Assembly (NCBI RefSeq): GCF_009870125.1
Contig: NC_046681.1
Location: 18,365,001 to 18,429,000 of the forward strand
Reading direction: 5' to 3'
DNA: 64,000 bases
Source: Drosophila pseudoobscura
Taxonomy: Eukaryota > Arthropoda > Insecta > Diptera > Drosophilidae
Below the pieces are notes generated by a model, which made no database searches, was not told where the DNA came from, and saw only the letters and a list, made by a program, of their open reading frames with translations. Both the position numbers and the translations under genes were made by a program. Of this stretch, positions 46,767-59,960 are shown piece by piece. Numbering within the stretch: position 1 is the stretch's first letter; each line of letters begins with the position of its first letter.

Positions 46767-48047
46767 ACTTTTAATAGACTTATTGTAATTGAGTCACAAA
46801 AGCCACTCGATGTCTGTCGATCTGTGGGCTGTGGATATCCATTTCCATTCGCCCTTCAACTCTTCAACTCTTTTTCCCTCGAAATTCCAGCTGCCACATT
46901 TTGTGGAAAGGTGCTAGCCCTCTTCTCCTCCCCTCTCTGATGATCTCTTGATTATTTTGAATGCAATTTTGCGTACATTTTGAATGAAAATTTAATTAAA
47001 ATTTGTGCAAATGTTTTGCCCATTTTTCCCTTTGTCCTCCTGTCTCCTTCATTTGTGCCCCGTCATGTGGCATATGTCATGTCATGCATTTTGTCAAGTT
47101 TTGACTTCTTCTTTTTTTTTTTTGGTGTGTGGCATCCCAAAAGGGAATTTGCGGCACATGTTTGCCCTTTGCCGCATTTTGCTGGATGCCTGGATGCTTT
47201 TCCTGGGGTTTTCCCAAGCTAACAAGTTAATTTTCCATATTTTCTTTGGCCCAACTTTCGCCAAGAGTCATCCTCTGTGTGTGTTCCGTGTGTGGTGTGT
47301 CCTTTGTGGCTAAATTTACGACTTGACCCAGAGATGAGTCCCTGCTAATGAGTGGAGTCTCGTCTCGTCTCGTCTCTTTCCGATGGATATCTGGTAGGGC
47401 TTTAAACAGAAATAAAGCACAGACGAAGCTCCACTCCACTCCCCCTCGTAATGAGCGTGTATCCCACATCCAACCCCCTCCCTCCGTTGTGGGTGGGCGA
47501 GGCAGGGCCTGGCTGATAATCCTTTTGTATCCGCATTCGCATTCGCATTGTTTGGGATGTTTCACGCAAGAGCAAATCGTAAATGTCAATAGCAGGGTCC
47601 TTTCCCAGTGTGTAATCTGCTCCAGGATGGCAGGAGGATGGGAGGATGTGTGTGTGTGTCCTCCTCCAACCTGACAATTACATTAATTCAAAGCTCACAA
47701 AGGTCAGAGTTCGCCCCACAACCCCCCAGAGCCAAAGCCAGAAACATTTAAAGACAAATTAATGTGTATTTAAGCTGCTGCCTCCTGCCCCGGCCCCTGC
47801 CCCTGCCCCCCCTGAAAAAGTGGAGACTAATTGCCCCAAGGGAAGGCAGAGCCACGGAACTCGTCGAGCTGGAAACACGGAAAATCTCACGCCTTTGTTG
47901 ATTAATTAATCAAAGTAAATAGTTGCAATGCTCCCCCTCGAACAGGGGAGGGAGAAGAGTGGAGGGGCGACCCGAACCGAGAGAGACCATCATTAAGCGT
48001 AATCTAAACGGCCTATTGATAAGCTTTTTCCACACCTAATTGCTACA

Positions 48048-49903
48048 TTAATTTCCATCGAGAGCCGCAGAGCCGAAGAGCCACAGCCTGGAGGCCACAC
48101 CAGTGGCCCAGGCGATGGCCACGAGGGCGACGATGTTTAGCTGCTGCTGCCTCCGGGCCACGCCCCTGCCCAGGGCGGGCGTGGGAAAGATCTCGTCCCA
48201 GACGGCATATCGTTCGGGATAGCCAGGCGGACCCACCTCTGTGGCCACATCGTTGTAGAGCATAGCCGTATCGGTGGCATTGCAGGGCGGCCAGTAATCG
48301 TGCTCCTCCGCGGGGGATAGAGGTGTGCTGCAACAGAGGGAGGCATAAGGATAGAGGGTACTCCTTTATATAGAGGATATCCCCGCATACCCTGTTCGAG
48401 CAAAGTGCGTAAACCATTTGGTCAAGCGCTCCATCATGAAGAGGTCCGTGTGATTCTCAGCCATGATGGTGCCGTACCAGAGGCTGGGCATCACGTACTG
48501 CAGATCGTCCGCATGCCCCACGCCCAGGGGCAGCTCCTGGTCGTCCGTCGGAGCCGAGAGGCTGCGCTTTCCCACGTAATCCGTTCGCATGTAGTAGACG
48601 GGGGTGAAGCGCCTGGCCAGATGGACCAACCGGTGGATGCCATGGCCAATGATGCCATCCGAGAAGATGCTTCCGAATCGCTCGATGTTGTGCGCGGAGA
48701 TCTCCGAGACGTTGCTCCCCAGATAGAAGTCCTTGAGGCGGCGACTGACGGAGGAGTCGGGCTGGTAGAGGAACAACTCGGGGGCGTACTCCTCGAAACT
48801 GGACCCAAGATCGTGCAGCAGAGGATCGTTCTCCAAATGAACTAAAAGGGAACATCAGTTAAGGATCTACACTGAAGGATGTCCTCACCATTTGCCGTGT
48901 AGTCCAATTCGTTGGCCGTAAAAGTCACGAGGAGCGGCACTTGGCTGAAGTTTCCCTCCGCCAGGAGCTCCGTGGGATGTCTGGGCAGGAAGTGGCCATC
49001 GATCTCGTAGTTCCACTTCATATTCACGAACTGGAAGGACTCCCAGGCCTTGCAGACCTCCACGATCCGAGTCCAGGTCACGTCGCGCAGACACTGCACC
49101 ACATCCGCGGCCTCGTACATGGGGCAGCCGACTTCTCGGGCCAGTTTCTGCGTCCAGTAGACATTGTCGATGGCAAAGTGATTCGTGGCGGAGCCACTCA
49201 TGAGGATGGCCCGATGGAAGAGGCCGCGGGAGAGCGGCGATGCCAGGTGGAGGCTCACCGCCATGGATCCGGCACTCATCCCGAAGAGCGTGACGTTCTC
49301 CGGGTCTCCCCCGAAGCGGGCGATGTGGTCCCGCACCCACTGCAGGGCCATCACTTGGTCCAAGTATCCGAAGTTCCCTGTCACAGTGCTGCCCAGGGGC
49401 CGCAGGAAGCCCAGGGCCCCCAGGCGATAGTTGAAGGCCACGAAGACCACCTCGTGGTCCAGCAGATACTGCGGCCCCGCCTCGTACAGGCTGTGGCCGC
49501 TGCCCAGGACATTGGCACCCCCATGGATGTACACGATCACCGGCAGCAGCAGAGGTTCCCCCTCGGGGTCCAGGTTCCTCGTGAAAACATTCACCTTGAG
49601 GCAGTCCTCGCTCATCAGCAGCGAAATCCCGGGCTGTGGGCACACGAGAGAGTCGGCGGTGGCCTTGAGGACCCCCTCCTGCCACCAGCCAGTGGCTGCC
49701 TGGGGAGCGGCGAAGCGCAGCTGCCCCACTGGGGGCTGGGCGTAGGGTATGCCGCGGAAGGCGTAGATCGTCTTTCCCTGGAAACTCTGCATCGTAGAGC
49801 CCTGAACGCGCCCCAGGGACAGCTCTACCACTGGCGGATCTTGGGCGAAGGAGGACCCGATGGCCAGCAGGAGTAGGAGGTGCAGTAGGAGTGGGCAAGG
49901 CAT
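48048..49903 (-). CDS. Carboxylesterase with complete catalytic triad and C-terminal hydrophobic anchor
   Basis: Secretory carboxylesterase (alpha-beta hydrolase). Three exons with continuous phase: 49903-48889, 48841-48391 and 48327-48048, for 581 residues. A signal peptide (1-20) is followed by FRGIPYAQPP (49-58), MSEDCLKVNVFT (97-108), the oxyanion motif YIHGGA (125-130), the nucleophile elbow GMSAG (Ser210), the acid Glu332 (TANELDY) and His448 (GVGHADD). All three catalytic residues are present, unlike the esterase-like gene at 37487. The last 30 residues (LNIVALVAIAWATGVASRLWLF and a short tail) are hydrophobic, consistent with a GPI signal or a membrane anchor. Substrate unknown; possible roles are hormone, odorant or lipid ester hydrolysis. 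A Gcm-type octamer lies 38 bp upstream of the ATG (49941-49948). Probably the second of the CG3841/CG4382-type pair. Confidence 0.9.
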
Positions 49904-52900
49904 TTTCCGAATCGGTTTTCACTGTGGGAAATGTCGAAACACCCGCATGGGAGATCGGCGAGCGCGGAACTGCCGAAAGATTCGCACGGCCTCTGCCTTT
50001 GCTTTCGGGAGAGCGAGAGGGAGGGAGAGAAAAGAGTTTGTTCACAGATAAGTTTATACGAAATCGGATCGATTAGAACTAGAACCGAGATTAGCCTTCG
50101 TTTGTGGTCTAAGAATAGTTCATAGATTAGGAAAACTCTCTTTAAACGACGAGTATTTCCATTCGGATTCCCTGACCTTCAGACACTCTCTTTCCCTCTC
50201 TCTCTCTTTAGGCCCTTAATTGCCGCCTGAACTCCAATTCTTAATTGAAACTTATTGCTTCATTCCATTCATCGAGTGATTTGAGAGTTCTGTGGCAGTT
50301 GCATGTGGCAGTGGCAGTGGCAGGGGTTTGGCAGCCGTTAGACGGCACACATCACCCTGATTTGCAGGGATCCGTGGTCGGGTGGACGGGTGGAGGGGGG
50401 GGATCGCAGATCCTACGCCCGCAGATTTTTTAGAGTTTAGTTTTTCTCATGCGGACTGAGATTTAAATTGATTTCCTTATTAATGCACAGAGTACAGCCA
50501 TCCCTCTTGTAATATTCAATTAAAACGGAACCCACGATGGAACATTCAGTCATTCAGTGCCGTCGTTGATTGATACACTGTGCTCTCCGGAGAGTGGTAA
50601 TTACTCTGGGATCTATGGGATCTCCTTCTCCCCAGTCGGCGGCAATGATGGTCTCTTTCTCTCTTAATTGTGGCACTGCTTTTGGGTTTTAATTGCGGCA
50701 GTCGAAAGCAGGAAATGGCGGGAGTATAGATGCCACCGCAGATTCATATTCATATTCATATATATTCCCCCAGAGATCACAAGGAAAAACATTTTCACAC
50801 ATCGCGGAGTAGCCTCAATTCAATCAGGGACCGAAAACGTTGAAAATTGAAACAATTTGCGACAATCTGCTGCTGCCTCTGTGGCTGCTGCTGTTGCACG
50901 GTATTCCGGACACTTGAGTGCTCATATGCACACCGCAGCACCGCAGGAGCCGCAGAGAAGCCTCCACAGAAGCTTCAGAACCACCCTACGACTGCCATGC
51001 CCCCCTTTCCCGATCCCCGAACGGCGATCCTCAACCGGAGACCACTCGAGTTGTTGCAAATATATGAGTGGCCTCTTGACAGACATCGTCGTGGCCACGG
51101 CCGTGACTGTGGCTGTGGCTGTGGATGGAAGCTCAAACTGTGTCTGCCACTTGAGGGTTCTTTGTGTGCGGCTGTTTGTGTGGCAGGCTGCCGCCTCAAG
51201 CTTCCTGTGGCTTGATGACGTCGCCGGGGCCGAACAACAGCTTGCAGCAGACATGCAAAATATTCTCACGCATCATCAGTATTCCCTTTCCAGATGTTGT
51301 TGCTGCAAGTGGGGCAGGAATGGGCTGTGGGATGGGCATCTGGCACTCCTTGGGGGAGAGCTGATCCACAGCTAAAGGAATCCTCCCAATTCCTTCCGTA
51401 TTAGCCATCTTCTCCTCTGTGACCTTTCCGGCTACTTTAGTTCTGAGGTCACGCCCTTGGAGGTCGGCCCCCGCCCCACAAACAAAAGGAAATTAAGAGA
51501 TCGATTACATTTCGAGGCAAATTTGGCTTGCAGCTGCAGCTTCAGTCCTTCTGCCACTAGAAAACCCATAGAATGCCCAGCCATGCAAATTTTAAAGACA
51601 TTTTCATATTTGACATCCACACGGGAATGGAAATGGAAATCGAATGGCAACTGAATCGAGATGAATGAATCAGAAACAGTCGCCGTCTCTCAAGTGACCA
51701 ACATGCAGGCCTGGCGGGCTCCTTCTTGTGGGTTTTTCTGTCGTTGAATGAACGAAGGAATGAAGGAATGAAGTGAAAGAAACACCACGCCACGCCCCGT
51801 GCTGAGCTGAGCTGAGCCCAAATCCAATTCCAAATCCTATTCGCAGAACAATGCCTGAATGCCCGAAGGAAACCCAAGAACAACAGCAAGAACTCATGCA
51901 ACAATTGCCTGCCTCTGCCTCTGCCTCTGCCTCTCTGCCTTTGCCGCACGATAAACCACTTGAGTAATCAATCAAAGCGATAGGCAACCCATGGGACCTC
52001 GACCTCGTCTTGTAATGAATATTTAAAGATGGAAATTATCGCAATTCAAGGGACAGAAAGGGGGTGGGACTTTGCATAAATGATAGCCGGAACAATAGAC
52101 CAATATCTCGAGGCTTTGCACACCCTTTGCCCCCGAAGCCCCTAAGCCCCGAACCACCGAACCCCCGAAAGTACTAAATATAATGCGATAATTTGAGCAC
52201 AAAAGTGCCCGATCCGATCCCTTGTTCGGCTCTAATCTCCACTTGGAGGAGAGACCTTATACAAAATATTTCTTGTAATCAATATGGAAATGGAAGTTCC
52301 AGAGGAGCGGCAGAGGAGAGGCCTTGTGAAGATCGCTTCCCTCCGCTGCTCAAGTGAGCAAATGCCACGAATGTGAAACAAAACTAACACAAAAGCCTTC
52401 AAGAGTGCTACTATAAGAATACTCTTCGTTGAGAGTATTTCTTACCCTACAGAGTGCCTCCTTCTTTCAGGACATTGTGTGGCATTGTAAGGAGAGCGTG
52501 CGATGTCTTATTTGCAGTACAAGACGAGGGTTAAGGATCGATAAAGAGTTCTCTGTGCATTCCCCCTTGTTCCATCTCCCATCCAGAGAGTGCAGAGTGA
52601 TCCAATCAATGAATTTACGACGATCCCTTTCTGTTAATGGTAGCTCCACAGTGTATTAACAATGTTCATATTTTATGGCTCTAACATGCCAATAAATGCA
52701 TAAAACTCCTCCCTCCTCCCCACTCCCTCCTACTCCTACAATAAGAATTGATGTGCCCAAGGCCCAGGGCGAACCCTCCCTCAATTGGCGGTAGGTCTAC
52801 TACAAAATTTCAATAAATAAATAAAAAAGGGCTAAGGGAACCCCCGAAACGGAATGAAATGTAAGTTTCCATCAGCTTAGACGTGGACTGGTCTCCCGAT

Positions 52901-55900
52901 GAATACTACTCGTATTTGCCACTTAATTGAGATTAATTGAAGTTATGTGCCGCCTGCCACTGCCACTGCCACAGCCACTGCCTCCTCGTATCTGAACCAA
53001 CACAAGTTTGCAGCCATTTTGTTTATGACTGCGTTTTATGTGCACACAAAACAGCAACAACAATCGTCGTGGCAGGGAAATATTGTATTATTAATAATTA
53101 CACAAGAGTCGGAGGAGGGCCACGAGGCACCCCGAAAATAGTTGTAGAACCCAAACTCAAACCCAAACCCCAACCCAAAGCCAAAGCCTGAGGCAGAGAT
53201 GAAATTTTATTAAATTAAATTGAGTGCGACGGAGTTTCTGTGTCGCTTCAATCGAAGGCCCAGTCCCAGTCCCAATGCCAGCCGGAAGCCGTGCATTCAG
53301 CAGTCCCAGAATGCGGCGTATCTTATAGATACATCGACTGGCTGCATGGCCATGCAAATCAAATGCAAGCCAGCATGCCACACGAGGTGAATGCACTCTG
53401 CCACTGCCACTGCCACCGCTGTTGATGCTTCTACTTCTAATGTTATGGATCTCCGTTTCCATTTCCATTTCCATCTCCTGGCTGCCCCTCTAATTGGTAA
53501 TGGAATGGTGTTTATGGTGCACTTTGTGTGTGGTGTTCGTGTTAATAGTTCTCTCTCTCGCTCGTGCTCTGGTAAAAGTCAAAACTAGACAATTTAAGCT
53601 AATTGACATTCAAATGCAGTTGAATAAACTTTTTGAGGGGCAGACACTCCACTCCACTCCCAGAAGAGAAGAGAAGCGAAGAAGCAATGGAATGACTAGA
53701 CCGAGAGATATATTATTGGGACTCTAAACTGCCGATTAAACATTCAGTGGCTCTTCTGTTAATTCAAAGAAGGATTTTAAAGGATCGTTCATCATCTGGC
53801 AACCCCATCCCGTCCCAATCCTGGCATGGGTGCCGGCCGTGCCCATCATTTATAAATTGCCGTATCAAATAAAGGCAAACGCTTGAGCAAATCCATTTAA
53901 TTGCCGCTTCGATGGGTGGTGGACGGGTGCGATGGCTGTGAATCCTTTGATGGCCGTGAAATGCTCTCCTGCTCACCCGCCCCAGCCTCCGCAATCAGAG
54001 GCAATCCTCCGGATGTGTTCGCACTCGTGTAAACATGCGTTTGTCATTAGACACACCGGAAATATTGACAGCATTCGACACGCGGCGCACGACCAGGAAC
54101 AGGGAACAGGAACCAGCTCTTGCCGCTTTTTGTTGCCATTTGATTTTTTAAAATTGCAAAATTTTCAACTTCTCAATTGTTCAGCGAAGTCCCGCGCCCT
54201 TGCGCTTGAATAAACAGCATTAGATCTTCGAGGATCGTTCTCCAGTGGATGGACACCGGGGCCCTGGGACCCTGCATCGGGTGGAATGCTTTTCGTTGCA
54301 CCAAAGAGGGGTGTGCGTCGTGTGTCCTTTGTCAAGGGGCGTCTTTGTTTGGTCTAAAGTGTCGTCGCCGTGTCGGATTTTCGGATTGTCGTCTGTTTTT
54401 TCTCTTTTTTGTATTTTTAAGCTGCAAAGTACCTGAGTTTGGGGTTTTTTTTTATTTCTGGTTTCCTCGAGAGTCGACTAATTACATTTTATTGCGTGGC
54501 ACGAATCGCTTTGTCGGGATCCGTGTGGCAAGTGTGAAGAATCTGCGCTTTTTTATGGTGTGAAAAATGTGTCCAACCATCGATCGATCCATTTTCCATT
54601 TCCAGAGCCTTGATTGGGCGAACATCAAAGATCTATTTGGGTCTGGATTCTCGGAAGAGGAATATTACTCCCAAATTGCGTTCCAGAATGCCACACGAAA
54701 TGCCACGCGCTGTGGAACAATCTGCTGCTGCTGCTGTGGCATGGAATGCGATGCGATGCGGGTATCTCACGGATCTATCGCTTGGGTGTGGGAGGAGGTA
54801 GGAGATTCCTCTCTAAATATCTCATGTAATCCAATGCCAATGCCATAATTTCCACAAATTTCCAAAAACACAAAACAAATGCAAATATAATGCCGAAAAA
54901 AATGATGGAAACGTGGGAAAAATATGAAAATATTTTTTGGTGGCTTGTGTAATCCTTCTCTCTCGTAAGCAGGCGACTGCACAAAGGATGCAAAGGACCC
55001 TAGACAATGGACAATGCAGTGTGAAGATAAATATTTTGTTGATGTAAGCCCATTAACATGAACATTAACGTTAACAAGAGACAGGAGACAAGAGAGTCCG
55101 AAAAGAAGAGCCCACACCTGACCTGCGACTAGAACCTGACCCCCGACCTCCGTTTGTTTGGACAGATTAGAGAGAGAGAGGGAGAGAGGGACACAGAGCT
55201 ACTTAGCGAACGATCACTTGTCTGTGCGGGGATCAGTCCAGGGAATTGAGTTCCCAAATGTCCGAGTGAGTTGAGAGCTATTCCCCCCGCCATTCTGCTG
55301 GCAACATTTCAATTTTCCCATTTTCCGGGTCCACTACACTATCGCGGGCCCACGATCTCCCTCGCCGCAGGACACTCCACTCGCGGCGCTCCTCGGACGT
55401 CGTCGGACGGGACCCATGCGGAGTGTGAATCGTATTATCGCTTTGACTCGATCTCTCTTTGGGTCTCTCTCACTCTCTCTCTCTCTCTCTCTTGTGTCGT
55501 TTATGTTGTTTTCTGTTTCATTTATCAGTTTGTGGAAATGTCCAACGATCGACCGATGAACAATGAGAAATTATGAGGCTCTTGCTTTAAATCATTTACC
55601 ATCCATCGGGTTGGTCCTACCATCCTGCTATGATCCGATCCTGCGCTGCTCATTGGCCTTATCGGAATGTAGGGATCTCCATGGCTTTGGGATGAAGGAT
55701 TTCCCTGTGCTCCTCGTTAGTCCTTCGAATGATTTCCTATATGCGGTTGTAATTGCGGCCAACGGAGAACTGACTTGTAGCGATTACATGCAGGAAGTTC
55801 CAGTTAATTAGCTGAGAATTGTTGTCCGAGATGTGCAATACCCGATAAGCTTCCTCTCCGGGGAGGAAGCTGGTGAAAGCATGCAACTTTCTATTGTCAT

Positions 55901-58136
55901 AAGAGGTGGAGAGGGAGAGGGAGAGAGGTGGAAGGCACTTAATAATGCAATGAACTGTAAGAACTGTAAGCACTTATTAAGGAATTGTGAAATATGTAGG
56001 TATCTTTTATTACGAAAGCCACAGAAGGACAGTTTCCAATAGAGGTATACTAGAGTCGATAGATCTCTGAGCGGCAGTACGAGTCTTCCAGAGTATTCTC
56101 TCACATGTTGTGACCCTTCAATAACATATGCCCATCACTCTGACACTCATTCTAATCCGTTTTCGAAATCCCTTCAGATCCAGAGCCAGAGACCAGTGCC
56201 AGTTCCAGAACCAGAGCCAGAGCCTGCTTCTATGGGCGTAACCTTCCCACGAAACCGCAGACGCGGCAGATACTCTGCTGCAGAATGATGGGGTAAGTAA
56301 TCATTGAATTTACGATGACATTTATGCGTAAATTTTGGTTAGATTTTATGGCCACAGCAATCGCGCGTGAAAGTGAAATGGGGAAAAGAGTTCTCTCTGC
56401 GGAATGTGGATGTGGCCCCCGCGGGGAGAGTGTCAAATAAATTTGATTGGAAAGTGATCTCGTAATTGAAACGGAAGAACAGTTAATTTTCGGGCATCAT
56501 TAAGGGGCCACACCCACCGCATAAGCCAAGGCCAGGTAGAGCGCCCGCTCCCTCTCCCGCTCGCTCTCAGATCTCATACGAGTATTTATGCAACGTCATG
56601 ACTTTCTTCCGTGTCAACGCCCCTCGGGCGCACCCTTTCGGCAGCGTATCGGCAAGGATGTAATCCTTTTCGGTGCTGCTGCTGCTATCGCGTGCTACGA
56701 GGCGTCCGATCTCCTCGGGGATCTCCTTGCAAGAAAGAGCGCCGCATCGCATCGCATCGCACTGCGGGATGGCTGCTCATTCTTCTCTCGTTGTCGTTCG
56801 TGTCATAATTGCATGGCTGTCGGCTGTCGGAAGTGTGAAAATTACGGAGTTTCCTTAGTGACGGAGTTACCCTTCCGGGGACAGTCGCTTAATGATTGTG
56901 TTTGTTTGCTTTATCTTTGACTCGAGATCGTAGCTCAAGGAATTTGTGCGTTGCCAGCCAACTCCTTCCTTGCTTCCTTTAAGGCTTCATTCACACTCGT
57001 ATGCCGGGAGTCCTAGTCCTAGGGGTGGCTTGTCGAGTCCTTTCGGTTTTTTGCGTGCTAAATTGTGTGTTTTACGATCTTCCACCGATCTCCTCTTGGA
57101 GATAGCGTCCCCATACGGTGATTGCTGTTTCTGTTTCGGTTTTTCCTTTTCTTTTCTTTTTTTGTGTGCGTTTTTTATGCTTGTATTTTGCAAGCGTTTA
57201 ATTTTGTACCGTTATCGTTGGTTGGAGATCGTGAGAAGTAGTGCCGTTAGTCGCGAGGACTACCGAGGACTCCAGAACTCCATTTTGTTGTGCCTCCAAT
57301 TCTCCAACTCTCATTTCTCTCTCTCTTGCCCCAAACCTCTGGCTGTGGCATCTGTCATCCTGGCATCCTGCCATCCATTGTGTAGCCAGGTGCACGGCCC
57401 CCCACCCTCCCCTCCCCGCCCAATCCAACAATACAAGCAGCTGCCCTTCCCCCTCTACACCCCGCCAGTCATTGTTGAACTCTTTTTTTATTTTTCTGTT
57501 TTGTGTTTTTGTTGAACTGAAACTTAATTAGCTTTGACTCTGGCTTTGGCTTCGGCCTGGAGAATGGGGAGCAGTGGGGGGCAGTGGGGACTCGGTATCG
57601 TGAAATTATCCAGGGGAGCGCACGCTTCCAGGGAACGAGCGCGTGCTGCTGCACTCCGCACCACTCCACTCCGTGCGGATGGGGCACAACACACCACACC
57701 GCAGGTGCGAGAGCAGGCCAGAACCAATCCCCTGCTCCAGCTCCAGCTCCAGCTACAGCCTCAGCTCCATTCTCCATCGCCAGCTGCTTGCTGGCTACCG
57801 TCGCCCAATCAAAGGCACTCCGAGTACCCACATAATCATTCCAGTTTTCCGCGAGTGTGTGTATCCATGTGTCCCCGTGCATGTGTGTGTGTGCATGTGT
57901 GTGTGTGTGTGTGTGTGTCGGATAATTGCGGATAGAAATGGATAAACGACTGACGAGCGCCGACTGGAAGGGGCAGCCAATGGCAGCACACGAGCTGCAC
58001 AAAAGAGAAGCCAAAACAAGAAACCACCCTGCTGCCTGCTGTCTGCTGCCTGGTGCCTGCTACATGCTGCATGCAACCCGAGCCCTCGCTGCTTCGGCCA
58101 AAGGGAACTTAACTCCAGTGCGCGGACCAGGTTCCA
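49904..58136. other. Non-coding region upstream of gcm
   Basis: About 8.2 kb between the esterase start and the predicted gcm promoter, holding no supported gene. It presumably contains gcm enhancers. A perfect Gcm-type octamer ATGCGGGT lies at 54756-54763, 3.4 kb upstream of the predicted start. There is a (GT)n tract at about 57896-57918. A 110-codon ATG frame at 56588-56920 with clustered Cys was judged insufficient. Confidence 0.55.
54756..54763 (+). promoter_or_regulatory. Consensus Gcm-binding octamer upstream of gcm
   Basis: Exact ATGCGGGT, the best-characterised Gcm/Glide site. Autoregulation by upstream Gcm sites is known for D. melanogaster gcm. Matches to the degenerate consensus are not more frequent in this window than chance predicts, so position is the only argument. 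Confidence 0.35.
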
Positions 58137-58170
58137 GCAGTCAATCTTGCGCAGTCGTTGCGAACGGACG
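58137..58170 (+). promoter_or_regulatory. gcm: gcm core promoter (Inr + DPE)
   Basis: GCAGTC at 58137-58142 is one mismatch from the TCAGTC initiator, with A+1 at 58139. Exactly at +28 to +32 (58166-58170) lies GGACG, a full match to the DPE consensus RGWYV. There is no TATA box. The predicted leader is 182 nt, A-rich, with no upstream ATG, and the start codon context is CAAAATGG. Confidence 0.6.
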
Positions 58171-58320
58171 TCCACGTCGCGCCGCTCTACAGAAAAGAGA
58201 ACCGCAGAGAAGTGAAGAGAAGGAGAGATTCGATTCGATTCGTGATCGCTGAGTCGAGAATAAAAGTGAAGAATAAATAGAAAAAGTGAAAATAAATAAA
58301 GAACTAAAAAACACAGCAAA

Positions 58321-59960
58321 ATGGTGTTGAACGGAATGAACATTCCTATGCCCATGCCCGTGCCCGTGCCAGTGCCAGTGCCCAGTCCTCCGGCCACCAA
58401 ATCCCGTGTCCAGATCGACTGGGACATCAACGACTCAAAGATGCCGACGGTAGTGGAGTTTGACGAGTTCAACGACTGGGCGAATGGCCACTGTCGCCTC
58501 ATCTACGGCCACCAGAGTGACGAGGCCCGGAAGCACGCCAGCGGCTGGGCCATGCGCAACACCAACAACCACAACGTGAACATCCTGAAGAAGAGCTGCC
58601 TCGGGGTGCTCCTCTGCAGCGCCAAGTGCAAGCTCCCCAACGGCGCCAGCGTCCACCTGCGGCCCGCCATCTGCGACAAGGCGCGACGCAAGCAGCAGGG
58701 CAAACAGTGCCCCAATAGGTAAGTCGTGGATCGGAGAATCCCAACCCACTGTGAATCCCAGTCGCTAACTGCTTCGTCTTTTTTTTTGGGCTGTGCAGAA
58801 ACTGCAACGGACGGCTGGAGATCCAGGCCTGCCGCGGCCACTGCGGCTACCCCGTCACGCACTTCTGGCGGCGGGACGGCAACGGGATATACTTCCAGGC
58901 GAAGGGCACCCACGACCATCCGCGGCCCGAGGCCAAGGGCTCCACGGAGGCGCGTCGCCTGCTCGCCGGCGGCAGACGCGTCCGCAGCCTGGCCGTGATG
59001 CTGGCCCGGGATGCGGCCCTCAGCGACAAGCTCTGCAGCCTGCGGCCCAGCAAGCGACAGGCCAAGACACAGCTCCTCCAGGAGACAGCCAGCAAGCGGA
59101 AGAGGATGGAGGTGCCGCAGGCGCCCAGTCAGGAGCTCCAGGGAGCCACAGCCACCACCGCCGCCGCCTATCTGTCCACATCCACTCCCATTCCCGGCTT
59201 GAAGTTCGACCAGCAGAGCGGTTATCCGGCGGGCAATGGCAGCCAGTGGTGTGGAGGGGATCTGTACACCACCTACGGAGGAAAACAGGAGGCCGGAGCA
59301 GGCGCCTACGACACTGGGATGTACAACGGCTACAGCATGCTGCACTCCCCGCTCTCCTCCCACAGCTCCACCGGCAGCTACTACCAGGACAACCTCCAGC
59401 AGCACCAGCAGCAGCAGCATCAAGTGCAGTTGCAGCTTCCCTCCGTCCAGGAGACGATGAATGTCAACTACGAGCCCGCGATGCCCGCCAGCTATCCGTG
59501 TGGCATGCCCCTGTACGAGAGCTGCGACGACACCTCCAGCCTCACGAGCAGCAGCGGCTACAGCTCCGAGGACTACAGCTACTTCAATGGGTATAATCTG
59601 CCTGGATCGGGATCGGGACTGGGCTCTGGATCCCTGGATGTCAGCGGAGGAGCAGTCAGCGGCCACAATCCCTCCGCCCAGGATAGCTTCTACACGACCA
59701 GCTCCGAGATCTTCAGTGTCTTCGAGTCGACGCTGAACGATGCGGGGGTGTTCTACGACGAGGCAGCCGCCTACCAGCAGACGAGCTACCACCAGCAGCA
59801 GCAACAGCAGCAGCACCAGCAGCAGGACGCAGCAGCGGACTACTACTACAGCAACACGGGAGTGGACAACGTGTGGAACATCCAGATGGACGCCGCGAGT
59901 GCGTACCATCCGAGCACAGCAGGAGCGGGAGCAGCGCCAACGGATCCCATCTATTGCTAG
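58321..59960 (+). CDS. gcm: Glial cells missing, GCM-domain transcription factor
   Basis: Master regulator of lateral glia and hemocyte differentiation; a nuclear, zinc-containing GCM-domain activator. Two exons, 58321-58718 and 58799-59960 (GTAAGT donor, T-rich acceptor ending TGTGCAG), give 519 residues. The N terminus [16 protein letters not shown] and the C terminus (WNIQMD ... TDPIYC) match what I remember of D. melanogaster gcm. The GCM domain covers about 33-189, with [33 protein letters not shown] and [15 protein letters not shown], and is interrupted by the 80-nt intron after CPN (within Arg133). A basic stretch (KRQAKT, SKRKR) follows, then Ser/Tyr/Gln-rich sequence with Gln tracts ([19 protein letters not shown]), typical of the activation and turnover region. 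Alone on its strand, with divergently placed esterase to the left and a convergent gene to the right. Confidence 0.97.

Larger units (their letters stand above)
39409..48047. other. Region between the two convergent esterase-family genes
   Basis: About 8.6 kb with no firmly supported gene. It contains the 422-bp inverted-repeat element (39769-40190), GTGGCA-type and CAGACA-type repeats (46716-46766), and a Gcm-type octamer at 43601-43608. A 149-codon ATG frame at 45482-45931 (minus) was considered and left out. Confidence 0.55.

Noticed and set aside
56588-56920. 110-codon frame with a cluster of cysteines upstream of gcm
   Set aside because: The Cys spacing is irregular and fits no zinc-binding consensus I know; likely chance in the gcm enhancer region.
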